A DNA stretch of 64,000 bases from UBA685 sp049890115 (GCA_049890115.1 JBMHCC010000047.1:34307-98306), one strand, 5' to 3'; positions 46,147 through 55,641 are shown, counted from the stretch's first letter. Numbers and translations: made by a program. The notes: generated from the sequence alone by a model not told the origin.

Positions 46147-47043
46147 ATGGCCGTAACCATTGAACAGATAGCTAAGGCTGGTGCAAATTGGTCAATCGAG
46201 GTGACGCCTGCTGGTGCTGGTAAAGTTGAGTCATTTGCTGATGTTCTGGCGCAAGGAACAGATGTGAATGTCACATTCCTGCCAGGCTCTGATCCAGCTG
46301 ATACAGCTGCTATCGTGGCAAGGCTAGCTGATGAGGGCATGCATCCTGTCCCACATATTGCAGCGCGCTCTATCAAGGATAAAGCCCAGCTTGAAGATAT
46401 GTTGAAATCGCTGAAAGCAGCTGCGCCTATTGATGAAGTGCTGATTATTGGCGGCGGTGTTGATAACCCTGTTGGTGATTTTGACAGCTCAATGCAAATT
46501 CTGGAAACAGGCCTGATTCAAGATTATGGCATCAGTAAAATTGGTGTATCTGGCCATCCTGAAGGTAGCCCTGATATTCCTGATGATGCTTTGGCATCAG
46601 CTCTGGCGTGGAAAAATGAGTTTGCCAAAAAAGAAGGCTTGCAGCTTTATATCGAAACACAATTCTGTTTTGAAGCAGACCAAGTTTTACAATGGGAACG
46701 TGATATCAGAGCTGCTGGCAATGAGCTGCCTATTCGTATCGGTATTCCAGGACCGGCAACAATTAAAACCTTATTCCGCTTTGCCCAGATTTCAGGCATT
46801 GGTCCTTCAATGCGCTTTATTTCAAAGCAAGCACGCAATGTGGCAAAGCTGATGACAGTTCAAGCACCTGATAAATTGCTAGCTGGTCTAGCAGAAGGCA
46901 TGGCAAATGATGAGGGATGCCTGTTGGCTCATTTCCATTATTACCCATTTGGTGGTTTTGCCAAAACAGCTGCCTATGCCAAATCAGTGGCAGATGGTGC
47001 AATCGAGTTAAAACCAAAAGGCGGTTTTTCCGTAAAAGAGTAA
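46147..47043 (+). CDS. Methylenetetrahydrofolate reductase (MetF-like)
   Basis: The 298-residue product is a TIM-barrel reductase interconverting methyl-THF and methylene-THF. ATG 46147 has AAGGA eight bases upstream and the sequence begins MAVTIEQIAKAGANWSIEV. SIEVTPAGAGK, VPHIAARSI and LIIGGGVDNP correspond to the MetF barrel. In this cluster it most likely runs in the oxidative direction, passing methyl groups from corrinoid to the folate pool, rather than serving methionine synthesis. That direction is inferred from the neighbours. Confidence 0.88.
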   Translation: MAVTIEQIAKAGANWSIEVTPAGAGKVESFADVLAQGTDVNVTFLPGSDPADTAAIVARLADEGMHPVPHIAARSIKDKAQLEDMLKSLKAAAPIDEVLIIGGGVDNPVGDFDSSMQILETGLIQDYGISKIGVSGHPEGSPDIPDDALASALAWKNEFAKKEGLQLYIETQFCFEADQVLQWERDIRAAGNELPIRIGIPGPATIKTLFRFAQISGIGPSMRFISKQARNVAKLMTVQAPDKLLAGLAEGMANDEGCLLAHFHYYPFGGFAKTAAYAKSVADGAIELKPKGGFSVKE

Positions 47044-47100
47044 AATTGGCAGAGCAGTGCCAGTTTCATTAGATGATAGCGACGAAAAGAGTACCAAGAG

Positions 47101-48000
47101 ATGACGAAAACTTTAATCTCCTCAGCGAAACAGGAAATTACAATCGGTTTTGACCAGCCATTTTGTGTGATTGGTGAGCGCATTAACCCAACAGGTCGTA
47201 AATTGCTGGCCGCTGAAATGGCAGAAGGTGATTATAGCCGTGTGGAATCTGATGCGATTGCACAGGTCGCAGCTGGTGCGACAATGCTCGATGTCAATGC
47301 TGGCATTCCGATGGCTGATGAGCCGCGTATTTTGGCTGAATCAATTCAGCTGGTGCAGTCAGTTGTTGATGTGCCGCTAGCGATTGATAGCTCTATCGTA
47401 GAAGCTCTTGAAGCTGGTTTATCTGTTTATCAGGGCAAGCCCTTGGTTAATTCTGTGACAGGTGAAGAAGAACGCCTTGAGGTGGTCTTGCCATTGGTAA
47501 AGAAATATAATGCTGCTGTTGTGGCGATTTCAAATGATGAAACTGGCATTTCGGAAGACCCAAATGTGCGCTATGAAGTTGCCAAGAAAATTGTCGAACG
47601 TGCTGAAGATTATGGTATTCCGCGTGAAGATGTTGTCGTTGATCCGCTGATTATGCCAGTTGGCGCGATTAATATGGCTGGCCGTTCTGCGCTTGATTTG
47701 ATTATCCGCTTGCGCACTGAGCTAAAAGTGAACACGACATGTGGCGCATCGAACATCTCATTCGGCCTGCCAAACAGGCATGGCATGAATGCTGCCTTTT
47801 TATCAATGGCTGCTGGTGCTGGCATGACATCTGCGATTATGAATCCGCTTCACTCTGAAGAAATGACAGGCATTATGGGTGCGAATGTTATGAATGGTGT
47901 TGACCCTGAATGTCGTCGCTGGATTGAAAAATTCCGTGAGCCAGCAGCAGAAGGATCAGGCGCCAGAGAACGCCGCACAAACCGCCGCCGCAGAGCATAA
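47101..48000 (+). CDS. Methyltetrahydrofolate:corrinoid methyltransferase (pterin-binding)
   Basis: The 299-residue protein has the pterin-binding (dihydropteroate-synthase-like) barrel of AcsE/MtvA/MtgA methyltransferases: VIGERINPTGRKLLAAEM near residues 20-37, AGATMLDVNAGIPM, and TTCGASNISFGLPNRHGMN. It should move the methyl group between the corrinoid protein and tetrahydrofolate. Unlike the folate synthase FolP, it is embedded in a corrinoid cluster. The last 13 residues (GARERRTNRRRRA) are strikingly Arg-rich, a feature shared with the next gene's product. Confidence 0.9.
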   Translation: MTKTLISSAKQEITIGFDQPFCVIGERINPTGRKLLAAEMAEGDYSRVESDAIAQVAAGATMLDVNAGIPMADEPRILAESIQLVQSVVDVPLAIDSSIVEALEAGLSVYQGKPLVNSVTGEEERLEVVLPLVKKYNAAVVAISNDETGISEDPNVRYEVAKKIVERAEDYGIPREDVVVDPLIMPVGAINMAGRSALDLIIRLRTELKVNTTCGASNISFGLPNRHGMNAAFLSMAAGAGMTSAIMNPLHSEEMTGIMGANVMNGVDPECRRWIEKFREPAAEGSGARERRTNRRRRA

Positions 48001-48018
48001 AACCAAAGAGCAAGGCAC

Positions 48019-50040
48019 ATGTCTGAAACCCCACAATATAAAGTCGTTTTCACGCCATCTGGCCGTCAGGGACAAATTGCAGAAGGCACAAATCTATTAC
48101 AAGCTGCCCGTCAGCTAGGGGTAGATGTTGATTCTGTTTGTGGGGGGCGCGCCATGTGTGGGCGCTGTCAGGTTACTGTTGGTGATGGTGCTTTTGCCAA
48201 ACATGGTATCTCATCATCAAAAGATAACTTATCTGAGGCATCTGCTTCAGAAGCGCGCTATGCTGAAAAACGCAAATTGGCATCTGATAGAAGGCTTGCC
48301 TGTCAATGTGCTATCACTGGTGATTTGGTCATTGATGTGCCAGCTGAATCACAAGTTCATAACCAGCTTGTGCGCAAAGCAGCAGATAATAGAACCATCA
48401 CATTAAACCCGCCAGTGCGCCTTTGTTATATCGAGGTGCGTGAGCCAGATATGCATGAGCCATCAGGTGATTTGCGCCGTGTCATTGAGGCTTTGCATGT
48501 TCAATGGTCTGACAGAATTAGTGGCGATATTAGCTGTGATTTGCATGTTTTGCGTGAATTGCAACCAGCTTTACGCAAAGGTAAATGGGCAATCACTGTC
48601 GCATTGCGGGAAGGTAATCAGATTATCGCTGTTTGGCCTGGTCTGAAAGAACGCATTTTGGGAGCTGCTGTTGATGTTGGCTCTACCACAATGTCTGCCC
48701 ATATTTGTGATATGAATTCAGGTGAAGTACTTGCCTCAACAGGCATTATGAACCCGCAAATCCGCTTTGGTGAAGATTTGATGAGCCGCGTCTCTTACGG
48801 TCTGATGAATGAAGGCGGTGCTGATGAGATGACAAAGGCAGTTCAAGAAGGGCTGCAACAGCTGATCGCTGGTGGTGCTGAACAAGCTGGCATGAATGCT
48901 GATGATGTGCTTGAAGTTGTGCTGGTTGGCAATCCTGTTATGCATCATTTGCTGCTTGGCATTGACCCGATTGAATTAGGCGGTGCGCCTTTTGCGCTGG
49001 CGGTTGATACAGCAACACATCTGCAAGCCTCTGATATTAATCTTGCGCTGCATAAGGGCTCGCGCGTTTATGTTCTGCCATGTATTGCAGGTCATGTTGG
49101 TGCTGATGCGGCAGGTGTTGTGTTGGCTGAAGCCCCACAAACAAGTGATAAAATTAATCTGCTTGTTGATGTTGGTACAAATGCTGAGATTGTGTTGGGC
49201 AATAATAAACGTCTTTTGGCAGCATCTTCGCCAACAGGGCCTGCTTTTGAAGGCGCGCAAATCTCATCTGGTCAGCGTGCTGCACCTGGTGCGATTGAGC
49301 GTATCCGCATTGACGCTGAGACCCTTGAGCCTCGTTTTTCAGTGATTGGATCTGATATCTGGTCAGATGAAGATGGCTTTGCTGAGGCAACATCAGATAG
49401 CGGTATTACGGGCATTTGTGGTTCTGGCATTATCGAAGTGCTTGGCGAGATGTATTTATCTGGCATCATATCAGAAGATGGTGTGATTGATGGCAGCCTG
49501 TCAGCGCGTTCTGATCGTATTATCGAAGATGGCCGCACATTTAGCTATCGGGTTTGTGATAATGTCACCATCACCCAAAATGATGTGCGTGCTATTCAGC
49601 TTGCCAAGGCAGCTCTTCATGCAGGCTTTAAATTGCTGATGGATAAAATGGCGATTGAAAAGGTTGATCGTGTTGTGCTAGCTGGTGCTTTTGGCACACA
49701 TATTGACCCGAAATATGCCATGGTGCTTGGGATGGTGCCAGATTGTCTGCTTGATAATGTTGTTGCTGCTGGTAATTCTGCTGGTGCGGGGGCACGTATG
49801 GCACTTTTAAATAGTGATAAGCGCGGCGAAATTGAATCTGTTGTGCGTGATATTGAGAAAATTGAAACAGCTGTTGAGCCAGCCTTTCAAGATCACTTTG
49901 TACGTGCCATGGCCCTGCCTCATAAAACAGACCCTTATGAAGAACTTGGAAAAGTTGTCTCATTGCCGCCGCGCACCTTAAAAGATAATGCAGGTGATGC
50001 AGCAGAGCCAACAAGGCGTGGTCGCCGCCGCCGTGGCTAA
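48019..50040 (+). CDS. Corrinoid-activating iron-sulfur ATPase, RACo/RamA-like (ASKHA, DUF4445)
   Basis: This 673-residue protein should reductively reactivate the corrinoid protein when its cobalt is oxidised. A plant-type 2Fe-2S domain occupies residues 1-105 with ligands Cys41, Cys47 and Cys50 (CGGRAMCGRC) and a fourth at Cys95 or Cys97 (RLACQCAI). A linker is followed by the ASKHA-type nucleotide-binding domain (GAAVDVGSTTMSAHICD, LLVDVGTNAEIVL, GSGIIEVLGEMYLSG). The end, EPTRRGRRRRG, is Arg-rich like the tail of the upstream methyltransferase. It starts 18 bases after that gene and ends the cluster, converging on ccmD. Confidence 0.93.
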   Translation: MSETPQYKVVFTPSGRQGQIAEGTNLLQAARQLGVDVDSVCGGRAMCGRCQVTVGDGAFAKHGISSSKDNLSEASASEARYAEKRKLASDRRLACQCAITGDLVIDVPAESQVHNQLVRKAADNRTITLNPPVRLCYIEVREPDMHEPSGDLRRVIEALHVQWSDRISGDISCDLHVLRELQPALRKGKWAITVALREGNQIIAVWPGLKERILGAAVDVGSTTMSAHICDMNSGEVLASTGIMNPQIRFGEDLMSRVSYGLMNEGGADEMTKAVQEGLQQLIAGGAEQAGMNADDVLEVVLVGNPVMHHLLLGIDPIELGGAPFALAVDTATHLQASDINLALHKGSRVYVLPCIAGHVGADAAGVVLAEAPQTSDKINLLVDVGTNAEIVLGNNKRLLAASSPTGPAFEGAQISSGQRAAPGAIERIRIDAETLEPRFSVIGSDIWSDEDGFAEATSDSGITGICGSGIIEVLGEMYLSGIISEDGVIDGSLSARSDRIIEDGRTFSYRVCDNVTITQNDVRAIQLAKAALHAGFKLLMDKMAIEKVDRVVLAGAFGTHIDPKYAMVLGMVPDCLLDNVVAAGNSAGAGARMALLNSDKRGEIESVVRDIEKIETAVEPAFQDHFVRAMALPHKTDPYEELGKVVSLPPRTLKDNAGDAAEPTRRGRRRRG

Positions 50041-50062
50041 TATGAAAAGCTAAATCGCTAGC

Positions 50063-50191
50063 TTAATCAGATTTATGCTGTTTCAGGCGGCGCAGGCTAT
50101 GCATATAAATGCCAATCACAAGCGCAAATGTCAGCCCATAGCAAGGCCAAATAAATACGCCATGGCCATTCATTGCGAATAACTCAGCCAT
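50063..50191 (-). CDS. ccmD: Heme exporter protein CcmD
   Basis: A 42-residue gene begins at ATG 50191, overlapping the ccmC stop (TAATG). MAELFAMNGHGVFIWPCYGL leads into one membrane helix and ends in RRLKQHKSD, the usual short CcmD shape. CcmD stabilises release of holo-CcmE from the CcmABC heme-export complex. It is the last gene of the ccmABCD run here; no ccmG or ccmE follows. Confidence 0.9.
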   Translation of the reverse strand: MAELFAMNGHGVFIWPCYGLTFALVIGIYMHSLRRLKQHKSD

Positions 50192-50910
50192 TAGCTTGCC
50201 CCTTTTCGTGATGGTGTTTGTGCCTTCATATCTTGCAACATAGCCAGGATACGCATCAGGACTATCAAAAGGAAAAAGGCCTGAAAAGCGATAAACATCG
50301 TCATTAACGGCCATAGCATGGAGGCGTCAATGGACACGCCGCCTTTGCGTAAAATACTAGCTGGCTGGTGAAGTGTATTCCACCAATCAACTGAAAATTT
50401 CACAATCGGCAGATTAACCGCCCCAACCAATGCCAAAATAGCAGCGGGGCGTGCGCCGCGCCGTCTATCTTCAAACCCACCAGCCAGTGCCATATAGCCA
50501 ATAAAGAAAAAGAATAACACAAGCATTGAGGTTAATCTGGCATCCCAAACCCAATAGGTGCCCCATGTTGGTTTGCCCCATAAAGCACCTGTGAATAAGG
50601 TAAGGCCAGCGAAAATCGCGCCAATAGGGGCAATGGCACGTGCGCCGATATCTGCCAGCGGATGACGCCAGACAAGATAAAATAAACTTGCCAAAGCCAG
50701 CATGAAATAGCTTGAAGAAGCAAGCCATGCCACAGGCACATGAATATACATAATCCGAACCGTGTCGCCTTGCTGATAGTCAGCTGGTGATGTGATAAGC
50801 CCCCAATAAAGACCACAAGCAAAACCGATAACGCTGATCACAGTCAATGCTGGTATCAGTGCGCGTGCTAGCTTGGCAAAACGTGTCGGGTTGGCAAGAA
50901 AATCAAACAT
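50191..50910 (-). CDS. ccmC: Heme exporter protein CcmC
   Basis: CcmC handles heme for attachment to CcmE in cytochrome c maturation. The 239-residue protein has six membrane helices and the tryptophan-rich heme-handling motif WGTYWVWDARLTSML with flanking His. It follows ccmB after 31 bases. Confidence 0.96.
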   Translation of the reverse strand: MFDFLANPTRFAKLARALIPALTVISVIGFACGLYWGLITSPADYQQGDTVRIMYIHVPVAWLASSSYFMLALASLFYLVWRHPLADIGARAIAPIGAIFAGLTLFTGALWGKPTWGTYWVWDARLTSMLVLFFFFIGYMALAGGFEDRRRGARPAAILALVGAVNLPIVKFSVDWWNTLHQPASILRKGGVSIDASMLWPLMTMFIAFQAFFLLIVLMRILAMLQDMKAQTPSRKGAS

Positions 50911-50941
50911 AAAAAGCCTTATCAGAGATGATTTGTGACAT

Positions 50942-51607
50942 CTAACGTTCCTCTAAAGCAGTGCGCAAGGCGAAAAATGTCGCGGCTGGGCTGATAACAG
51001 ATAAAAATAAACATAATGCTGCCAGCAGGGATAAATGAGCCTGAAAAGCGGTATCATTTAACAATGCTTCTGTTGCCAATGTGCCAAAGATTAAAACAGG
51101 AAAGGCAAGCGGTAAAATTAAAATGGCTGACAGAACGCCAGAACGCCGTGCTCCTAAAGTTAAGGATGCGCCAATGGAACCAAGGAAAGTTAATGCCAAA
51201 AGACCTATCGCGACAATCGCTATTAGCCATAATAAATGGGATATTTCTATGGCGAAAAATAGCGCCAATAGAGGCAATGCCAATAATAATGGCCCGCCCA
51301 TGAATAAAAAATGAGTGAAAACACGCAATAGCGCATAATGCCATAATGGCGTTTTGCTAACATAGAGCCTGTCTATCAGGCCGCTTTCTTCATCATCACG
51401 AAATAGCCTGTCAAATGAGGGAATAGATGCGAGCAAGACAGCTATCCAGATGATAGTGCTTGTCACAAGGGCTAAATCATCTGGTGACGGGCCAATGGCG
51501 AGCGGAAATAATGTTGCAATCATGATGAAGAACCCAAGATAGCTTAGGATTTCACCAGGCCTGCGTAAGGCAAGTTGCCAGTCACGGCAAAATAACAACC
51601 ACATCAT
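50942..51607 (-). CDS. ccmB: Heme exporter protein CcmB
   Basis: CcmB is the ABC-type membrane subunit that works with CcmA. The 221-residue protein has six membrane helices and family segments such as RDDEESGLIDRLYVS and GSIGASLTLGARRSGVLSAI. Its start overlaps the ccmA stop by four bases. Confidence 0.95.
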   Translation of the reverse strand: MMWLLFCRDWQLALRRPGEILSYLGFFIMIATLFPLAIGPSPDDLALVTSTIIWIAVLLASIPSFDRLFRDDEESGLIDRLYVSKTPLWHYALLRVFTHFLFMGGPLLLALPLLALFFAIEISHLLWLIAIVAIGLLALTFLGSIGASLTLGARRSGVLSAILILPLAFPVLIFGTLATEALLNDTAFQAHLSLLAALCLFLSVISPAATFFALRTALEER

Positions 51608-52203
51608 AGCGTCACCTTTTGCAAAGTAATGCTTTGTTTGACCAGATTTTGTGCCAAATCATGATGAGTTGCTGCAATGATTCTGCCGCCTTTGGTCAGA
51701 TAGCGGGTCATCAATTCTTGCAAAAATAATAAATTATCAGCATCAAGGCTGGATGATGGTTCATCGAGCAGCCATAAATCAGCGTCAAACGATAATGTCA
51801 AAAGCGATAGGCGTTGCCGCTGGCCAGCGGAATAGCTTGATAGCTGGCGTTCATATAAAGGGTCTATTGGCTTATCATCAGATTTGCCCCCCGTTAATAA
51901 GTGCCAATTCTCATAGCCTGTTAAATCACCATGTAACCCATCACGATGTCCCAAATAGGCCATCTGAAAGGAGATGTCAGGATCGTGCGGGCGATATGGT
52001 TTTTCACCAAGTGAAAGGCTGCCATCTTCAATAGGTACAAGGCCTGCTATTTGGCGTAATAAAGTTGATTTGCCAGACCCGTTTGGCCCACGCAGCTGGA
52101 TATAATCACCTTTGGCAAGCGAGAAGCTAACAGGCTCTGTCAAAGCCACACCGCCACGCATCGCAGGCACATTCACGCAATGAAAAACAAAAGTTTCAGT
52201 CAT
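51604..52203 (-). CDS. ccmA: Heme exporter ATP-binding protein CcmA
   Basis: CcmA is the ATPase of the cytochrome c maturation exporter. Starting at ATG 52203, it has 199 residues with Walker A LRGPNGSGKSTLLRQ, signature YSAGQRQRLSLL and Walker B LWLLDEPSSSLD. Longer in-frame starts upstream add a non-homologous stretch. It heads the ccmABCD operon and is divergent from acnB. Confidence 0.95.
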   Translation of the reverse strand: MTETFVFHCVNVPAMRGGVALTEPVSFSLAKGDYIQLRGPNGSGKSTLLRQIAGLVPIEDGSLSLGEKPYRPHDPDISFQMAYLGHRDGLHGDLTGYENWHLLTGGKSDDKPIDPLYERQLSSYSAGQRQRLSLLTLSFDADLWLLDEPSSSLDADNLLFLQELMTRYLTKGGRIIAATHHDLAQNLVKQSITLQKVTL

Positions 52204-52248
52204 ATCAGGCAAGTTGGCCTTTTGGTTGCTAAGCACTCTATCGTAACT

Positions 52249-52278
52249 GTTATAACGCTGGCAGGCACTTTGGCACAA
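52249..52278 (-). promoter_or_regulatory. Possible promoter of the ccm operon
   Basis: On the minus strand TTGTGC (52278-52273) and TATAAC (52254-52249) are 18 bases apart, and the -10 box lies 45 bases before the ccmA ATG. It fits a sigma-70 type promoter but is a visual match only. The rest of the 337-base ccmA-acnB gap (52204-52540) shows no gene; it must also hold the acnB promoter, which I cannot place. Confidence 0.35.
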
Positions 52279-52540
52279 GAGCTGTAAAAGAACTGGATAA
52301 TTTGAATCATGTTTGCTATCATGTCGCCGACCAGTTGCAGGCGCTCCTCAATCTGGCCGCATCCAAATGATATATAAAAGAGTTCTGCTGCTAGCAAAGC
52401 CAGCTGACATTTGTCTTATTTGTGATGTGTTGCGCTGATACCACGATATCACGTCGCTTCTATTTCATAAGTCAGTTTTGTTGTTGCTTTAACAGCTTTA
52501 GAGCCTCTTTTAGACAAAGATTTTTCTATGGGGGATAATC

Positions 52541-55333
52541 ATGAGCCTTTACGCAGCCTATCTAGATGAAATTGAAAATCGGAAAACACAAGGCCTGAAG
52601 CCAAAGCCGATTGATGATGGCGCATTGTTGCAAGAGATTATCGCGCAGATTAAGGATGACGCTCATGAACATAGAGCAGATTCGCTTCATTATCTCATCT
52701 ATAACACTTTGCCAGGCACAACAAATGCCGCTGGTGTTAAGGCAGCTTTCCTGAAAGAGATTATCACAGGCGCTATTGTGGTTCCTGAAATCACTGTTGA
52801 ATTTGCTTATGAATTATTATCGCATATGAAAGGTGGCCCATCTATTGCGGTGCTGCTTGATTTGGCGCTAGGTGCTGATGAGGCACAGGCACAGGCAGCA
52901 GCAGAAGTGCTAAAGACACAAGTCTTTTTATATGAGGCAGATACACAGCGTCTGAAAGAGGCCTATGATGCTGGTAGTGAGATCGCAAAAGATATCATCA
53001 CAAGCTATTCACAGGCTGAATTTTTCACCAAATTGCCAGCGATTGAAGAAAAGGTAAAAATTGTCACCTATATCGCTGCTGAAGGTGATATTTCAACTGA
53101 CTTATTATCACCAGGTAATCAAGCGCATTCACGCTCTGATAGAGAATTGCATGGTAAATGCATGATAACCGAACAAGCCCAACAGGAAATCCGCAAATTA
53201 CAGGAGCAGCATCCTGATAAGCGTGTCATGTTGGTTGCTGAAAAAGGCACCATGGGTGTTGGCTCATCTCGTATGTCTGGTGTGAATAATGTGGCATTAT
53301 GGACAGGTCGCCAAGCAAGCCCTTATGTCCCATTTGTGAATATTGCGCCGATTGTCGCTGGTACAAATGGTATTTCGCCTATCTTCCTAACCACTGTTGG
53401 TGTGACAGGCGGGATTGGGATTGACCTAAAGAACTGGGTCAAAAAGCTGGATGATAATGGTGATGCGATTTTAAATAATGATGGCAATCCTGTGCTGGAA
53501 CAAAAATATTCAGTTGAAACAGGTACGGTTTTGACCATTGATACCAAAAATAAAAAATTATATAGCGAAGATGAAAGTGAAGAGCTGGTTGATATTTCAG
53601 CATCATTTTCACCGCAAAAGATGGAATTCATCAAAGCTGGCGGCTCTTATGCGATTGTCTTTGGTAAGAAGCTGCAAAATTTTGCTTGTGAAGCATTAGG
53701 TGTGCCGCTGAAATCAGCTTACGCCCCTTCAAAAGAAATCTCTCATGAAGGTCAGGGTCTGACAGCGGTTGAGAAAATCTTCAATGCGAATGCTGTTGGT
53801 GTTGACCCTGATGCCGTGCTTCATGCTGGTTCTGATGTCAGGGTCAAGGTCAATATTGTTGGCTCGCAAGATACAACAGGCCTGATGACAGCACAGGAGC
53901 TTGAGGCGATGGCGGCAACAACCATCTCACCAAAGCTAGATGGTGCTTATCAGTCTGGCTGTCACACAGCCTCTGTATGGGATTTCAAGGCACAGGAAAA
54001 CACACCGCGCCTGATGAAATTTATGAATGATTTCGGTCTTGTCACAGCACGTGACCCCAAGGGTGTTTATCATTCTATGACAGATGTGATTCACAAGGTG
54101 TTGAATGATATCACTGTTGATGATTGGTCAATCATCATTGGCGGGGATTCACATACCAGAATGTCAAAGGGCGTTGCTTTTGGTGCAGATTCAGGCACTG
54201 TCGCATTGGCTCTGGCAACAGGTGAGGCAACAATGCCAATTCCAGAATCTGTCAAAGTGACCTTTAAAGGCACAATGGCAGATCACATGGATTTCCGTGA
54301 TGTGGTTCATGCAACGCAAGCACAGATGCTAAAGCAATTTGGTGATAATATTTTCCAAGGCCGCATCATTGAGGTTCATATTGGCACATTGCTGGCTGAC
54401 CAAGCCTTTACCTTTACGGACTGGACAGCAGAGATGAAGGCCAAGGCCTCTATCTGTATTTCAGAAGATGCCACATTAATTGAATCTCTTGAAATAGCTA
54501 AAAGCCGTATCCAGATTATGATTGATAAGGGTATGGAGCATGAAAACCAGATGCTGCACCGCCTGATTGCAATCGCTGATGAGCGTATCCAGCAAATTCA
54601 ATCAGGTGAAAAATCAGCGCTAAGGCCAGATGATAATGCCAGCTATGCAGCTGAGGTTGTGATTGATCTTGATGAGATTAATGAGCCGATGATTGCTGAC
54701 CCTGATGTGAATAATGCTGATGTATCAAAGCGTTACACACATGACACAATCCGCCCAATTTCATTCTATATGGCTGAAAAGAAGGTTGATTTGGGCTTTG
54801 TTGGCTCTTGTATGGTGCATAAGGGTGATGTGAAAATCGTTGCCCAGATGCTGCGTAACCTTGAGGCATCACAAGGCAATGTGTCTTTCAATGCGCCTTT
54901 GGTGGTTGCTGCACCAACCTATAATATTATTGATGAGCTGAAAGAAGAAGGTGATTGGGCTATCTTGCAGAAATATTCAGGTTTTGAATTTGATGATAGC
55001 GCACCAAAACAAGCCTCACGTATCGAATATGAAAACATCCTCTATTTGGAACGCCCAGGCTGTAATCTATGCATGGGTAACCAGGAAAAGGCTGCCAAAG
55101 GTGACACGGTAATGGCCACCTCAACAAGGCTGTTTAAAGGTCGTGTGGTGGAAGATTCAGCTGAGAAAAAGGGTGAATCACTTCTGGCTTCGACACCTGT
55201 TGTTGTGCTGTCTGCTATTTTAGGTCGCACACCAACAATCGAAGAATATAAACAGGCTGTGGTTGGTATTGACCTGACCAAATTTGCACCTCCTGTGCAA
55301 AAGCCTGGCACAACACAATCTGCTCATTTTTAA
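52541..55333 (+). CDS. acnB: Aconitate hydratase B
   Basis: AcnB interconverts citrate and isocitrate in the TCA cycle and can act on 2-methylisocitrate. The 930-residue protein has the AcnB order: an N-terminal HEAT-like domain (residues 1-160), then the swivel and catalytic domains. Visible features are AEKGTMGVGSSRMSG, SGCHTASVWDF, GGDSHTRMSKGVAFGADSGT and the cluster cysteines in ERPGCNLCMGNQ. Many alphaproteobacteria have AcnA at this ccm-linked locus instead. A terminator lies about 215 bases downstream. Confidence 0.97.
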   Translation: MSLYAAYLDEIENRKTQGLKPKPIDDGALLQEIIAQIKDDAHEHRADSLHYLIYNTLPGTTNAAGVKAAFLKEIITGAIVVPEITVEFAYELLSHMKGGPSIAVLLDLALGADEAQAQAAAEVLKTQVFLYEADTQRLKEAYDAGSEIAKDIITSYSQAEFFTKLPAIEEKVKIVTYIAAEGDISTDLLSPGNQAHSRSDRELHGKCMITEQAQQEIRKLQEQHPDKRVMLVAEKGTMGVGSSRMSGVNNVALWTGRQASPYVPFVNIAPIVAGTNGISPIFLTTVGVTGGIGIDLKNWVKKLDDNGDAILNNDGNPVLEQKYSVETGTVLTIDTKNKKLYSEDESEELVDISASFSPQKMEFIKAGGSYAIVFGKKLQNFACEALGVPLKSAYAPSKEISHEGQGLTAVEKIFNANAVGVDPDAVLHAGSDVRVKVNIVGSQDTTGLMTAQELEAMAATTISPKLDGAYQSGCHTASVWDFKAQENTPRLMKFMNDFGLVTARDPKGVYHSMTDVIHKVLNDITVDDWSIIIGGDSHTRMSKGVAFGADSGTVALALATGEATMPIPESVKVTFKGTMADHMDFRDVVHATQAQMLKQFGDNIFQGRIIEVHIGTLLADQAFTFTDWTAEMKAKASICISEDATLIESLEIAKSRIQIMIDKGMEHENQMLHRLIAIADERIQQIQSGEKSALRPDDNASYAAEVVIDLDEINEPMIADPDVNNADVSKRYTHDTIRPISFYMAEKKVDLGFVGSCMVHKGDVKIVAQMLRNLEASQGNVSFNAPLVVAAPTYNIIDELKEEGDWAILQKYSGFEFDDSAPKQASRIEYENILYLERPGCNLCMGNQEKAAKGDTVMATSTRLFKGRVVEDSAEKKGESLLASTPVVVLSAILGRTPTIEEYKQAVVGIDLTKFAPPVQKPGTTQSAHF

Positions 55334-55549
55334 AAAAGATGAGCAGGCTCGTATCTGAAAAAGGTGGTTATCACCCAAGATGATGCGATAGCTGATAAGG
55401 CACAGATGATTATCACGTGCTGATACTATGTGCTGATGAAGGGCATGATGAAACTGATGGTAATGACGCCGTGATAATGGCTCAGGGCATCAGGGCTATA
55501 AAGTGACATCTTGCCTTATTTGATAGCTCCTTGGGGGGGCTTACTTTAA

Positions 55550-55591
55550 AAAACCTCTATCTGTCAGATGTGATAGGTAGGGTTTTTTTTT
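55550..55591 (+). terminator. Terminator-like hairpin downstream of acnB
   Basis: CTATC pairs with GATAG around TGTCAGATGT, and AAAACC outside pairs with GGTTTT across a small bulge; nine T residues follow. It may end the acnB transcript. The A-run on the 5' side would also give a T-run on the other strand. Confidence 0.65.
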
Positions 55592-55641
55592 ATCCCTTTA
55601 TGGGGGAGGGTTTGCCGCATAATAGCTGGCATCTTAGATCA

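Noticed and set aside
47101..48000. Dihydropteroate synthase FolP of folate synthesis
   Set aside because: The barrel motifs and the corrinoid-cluster context fit methyl-THF:corrinoid methyltransferases better, and no other folate-synthesis gene is adjacent.
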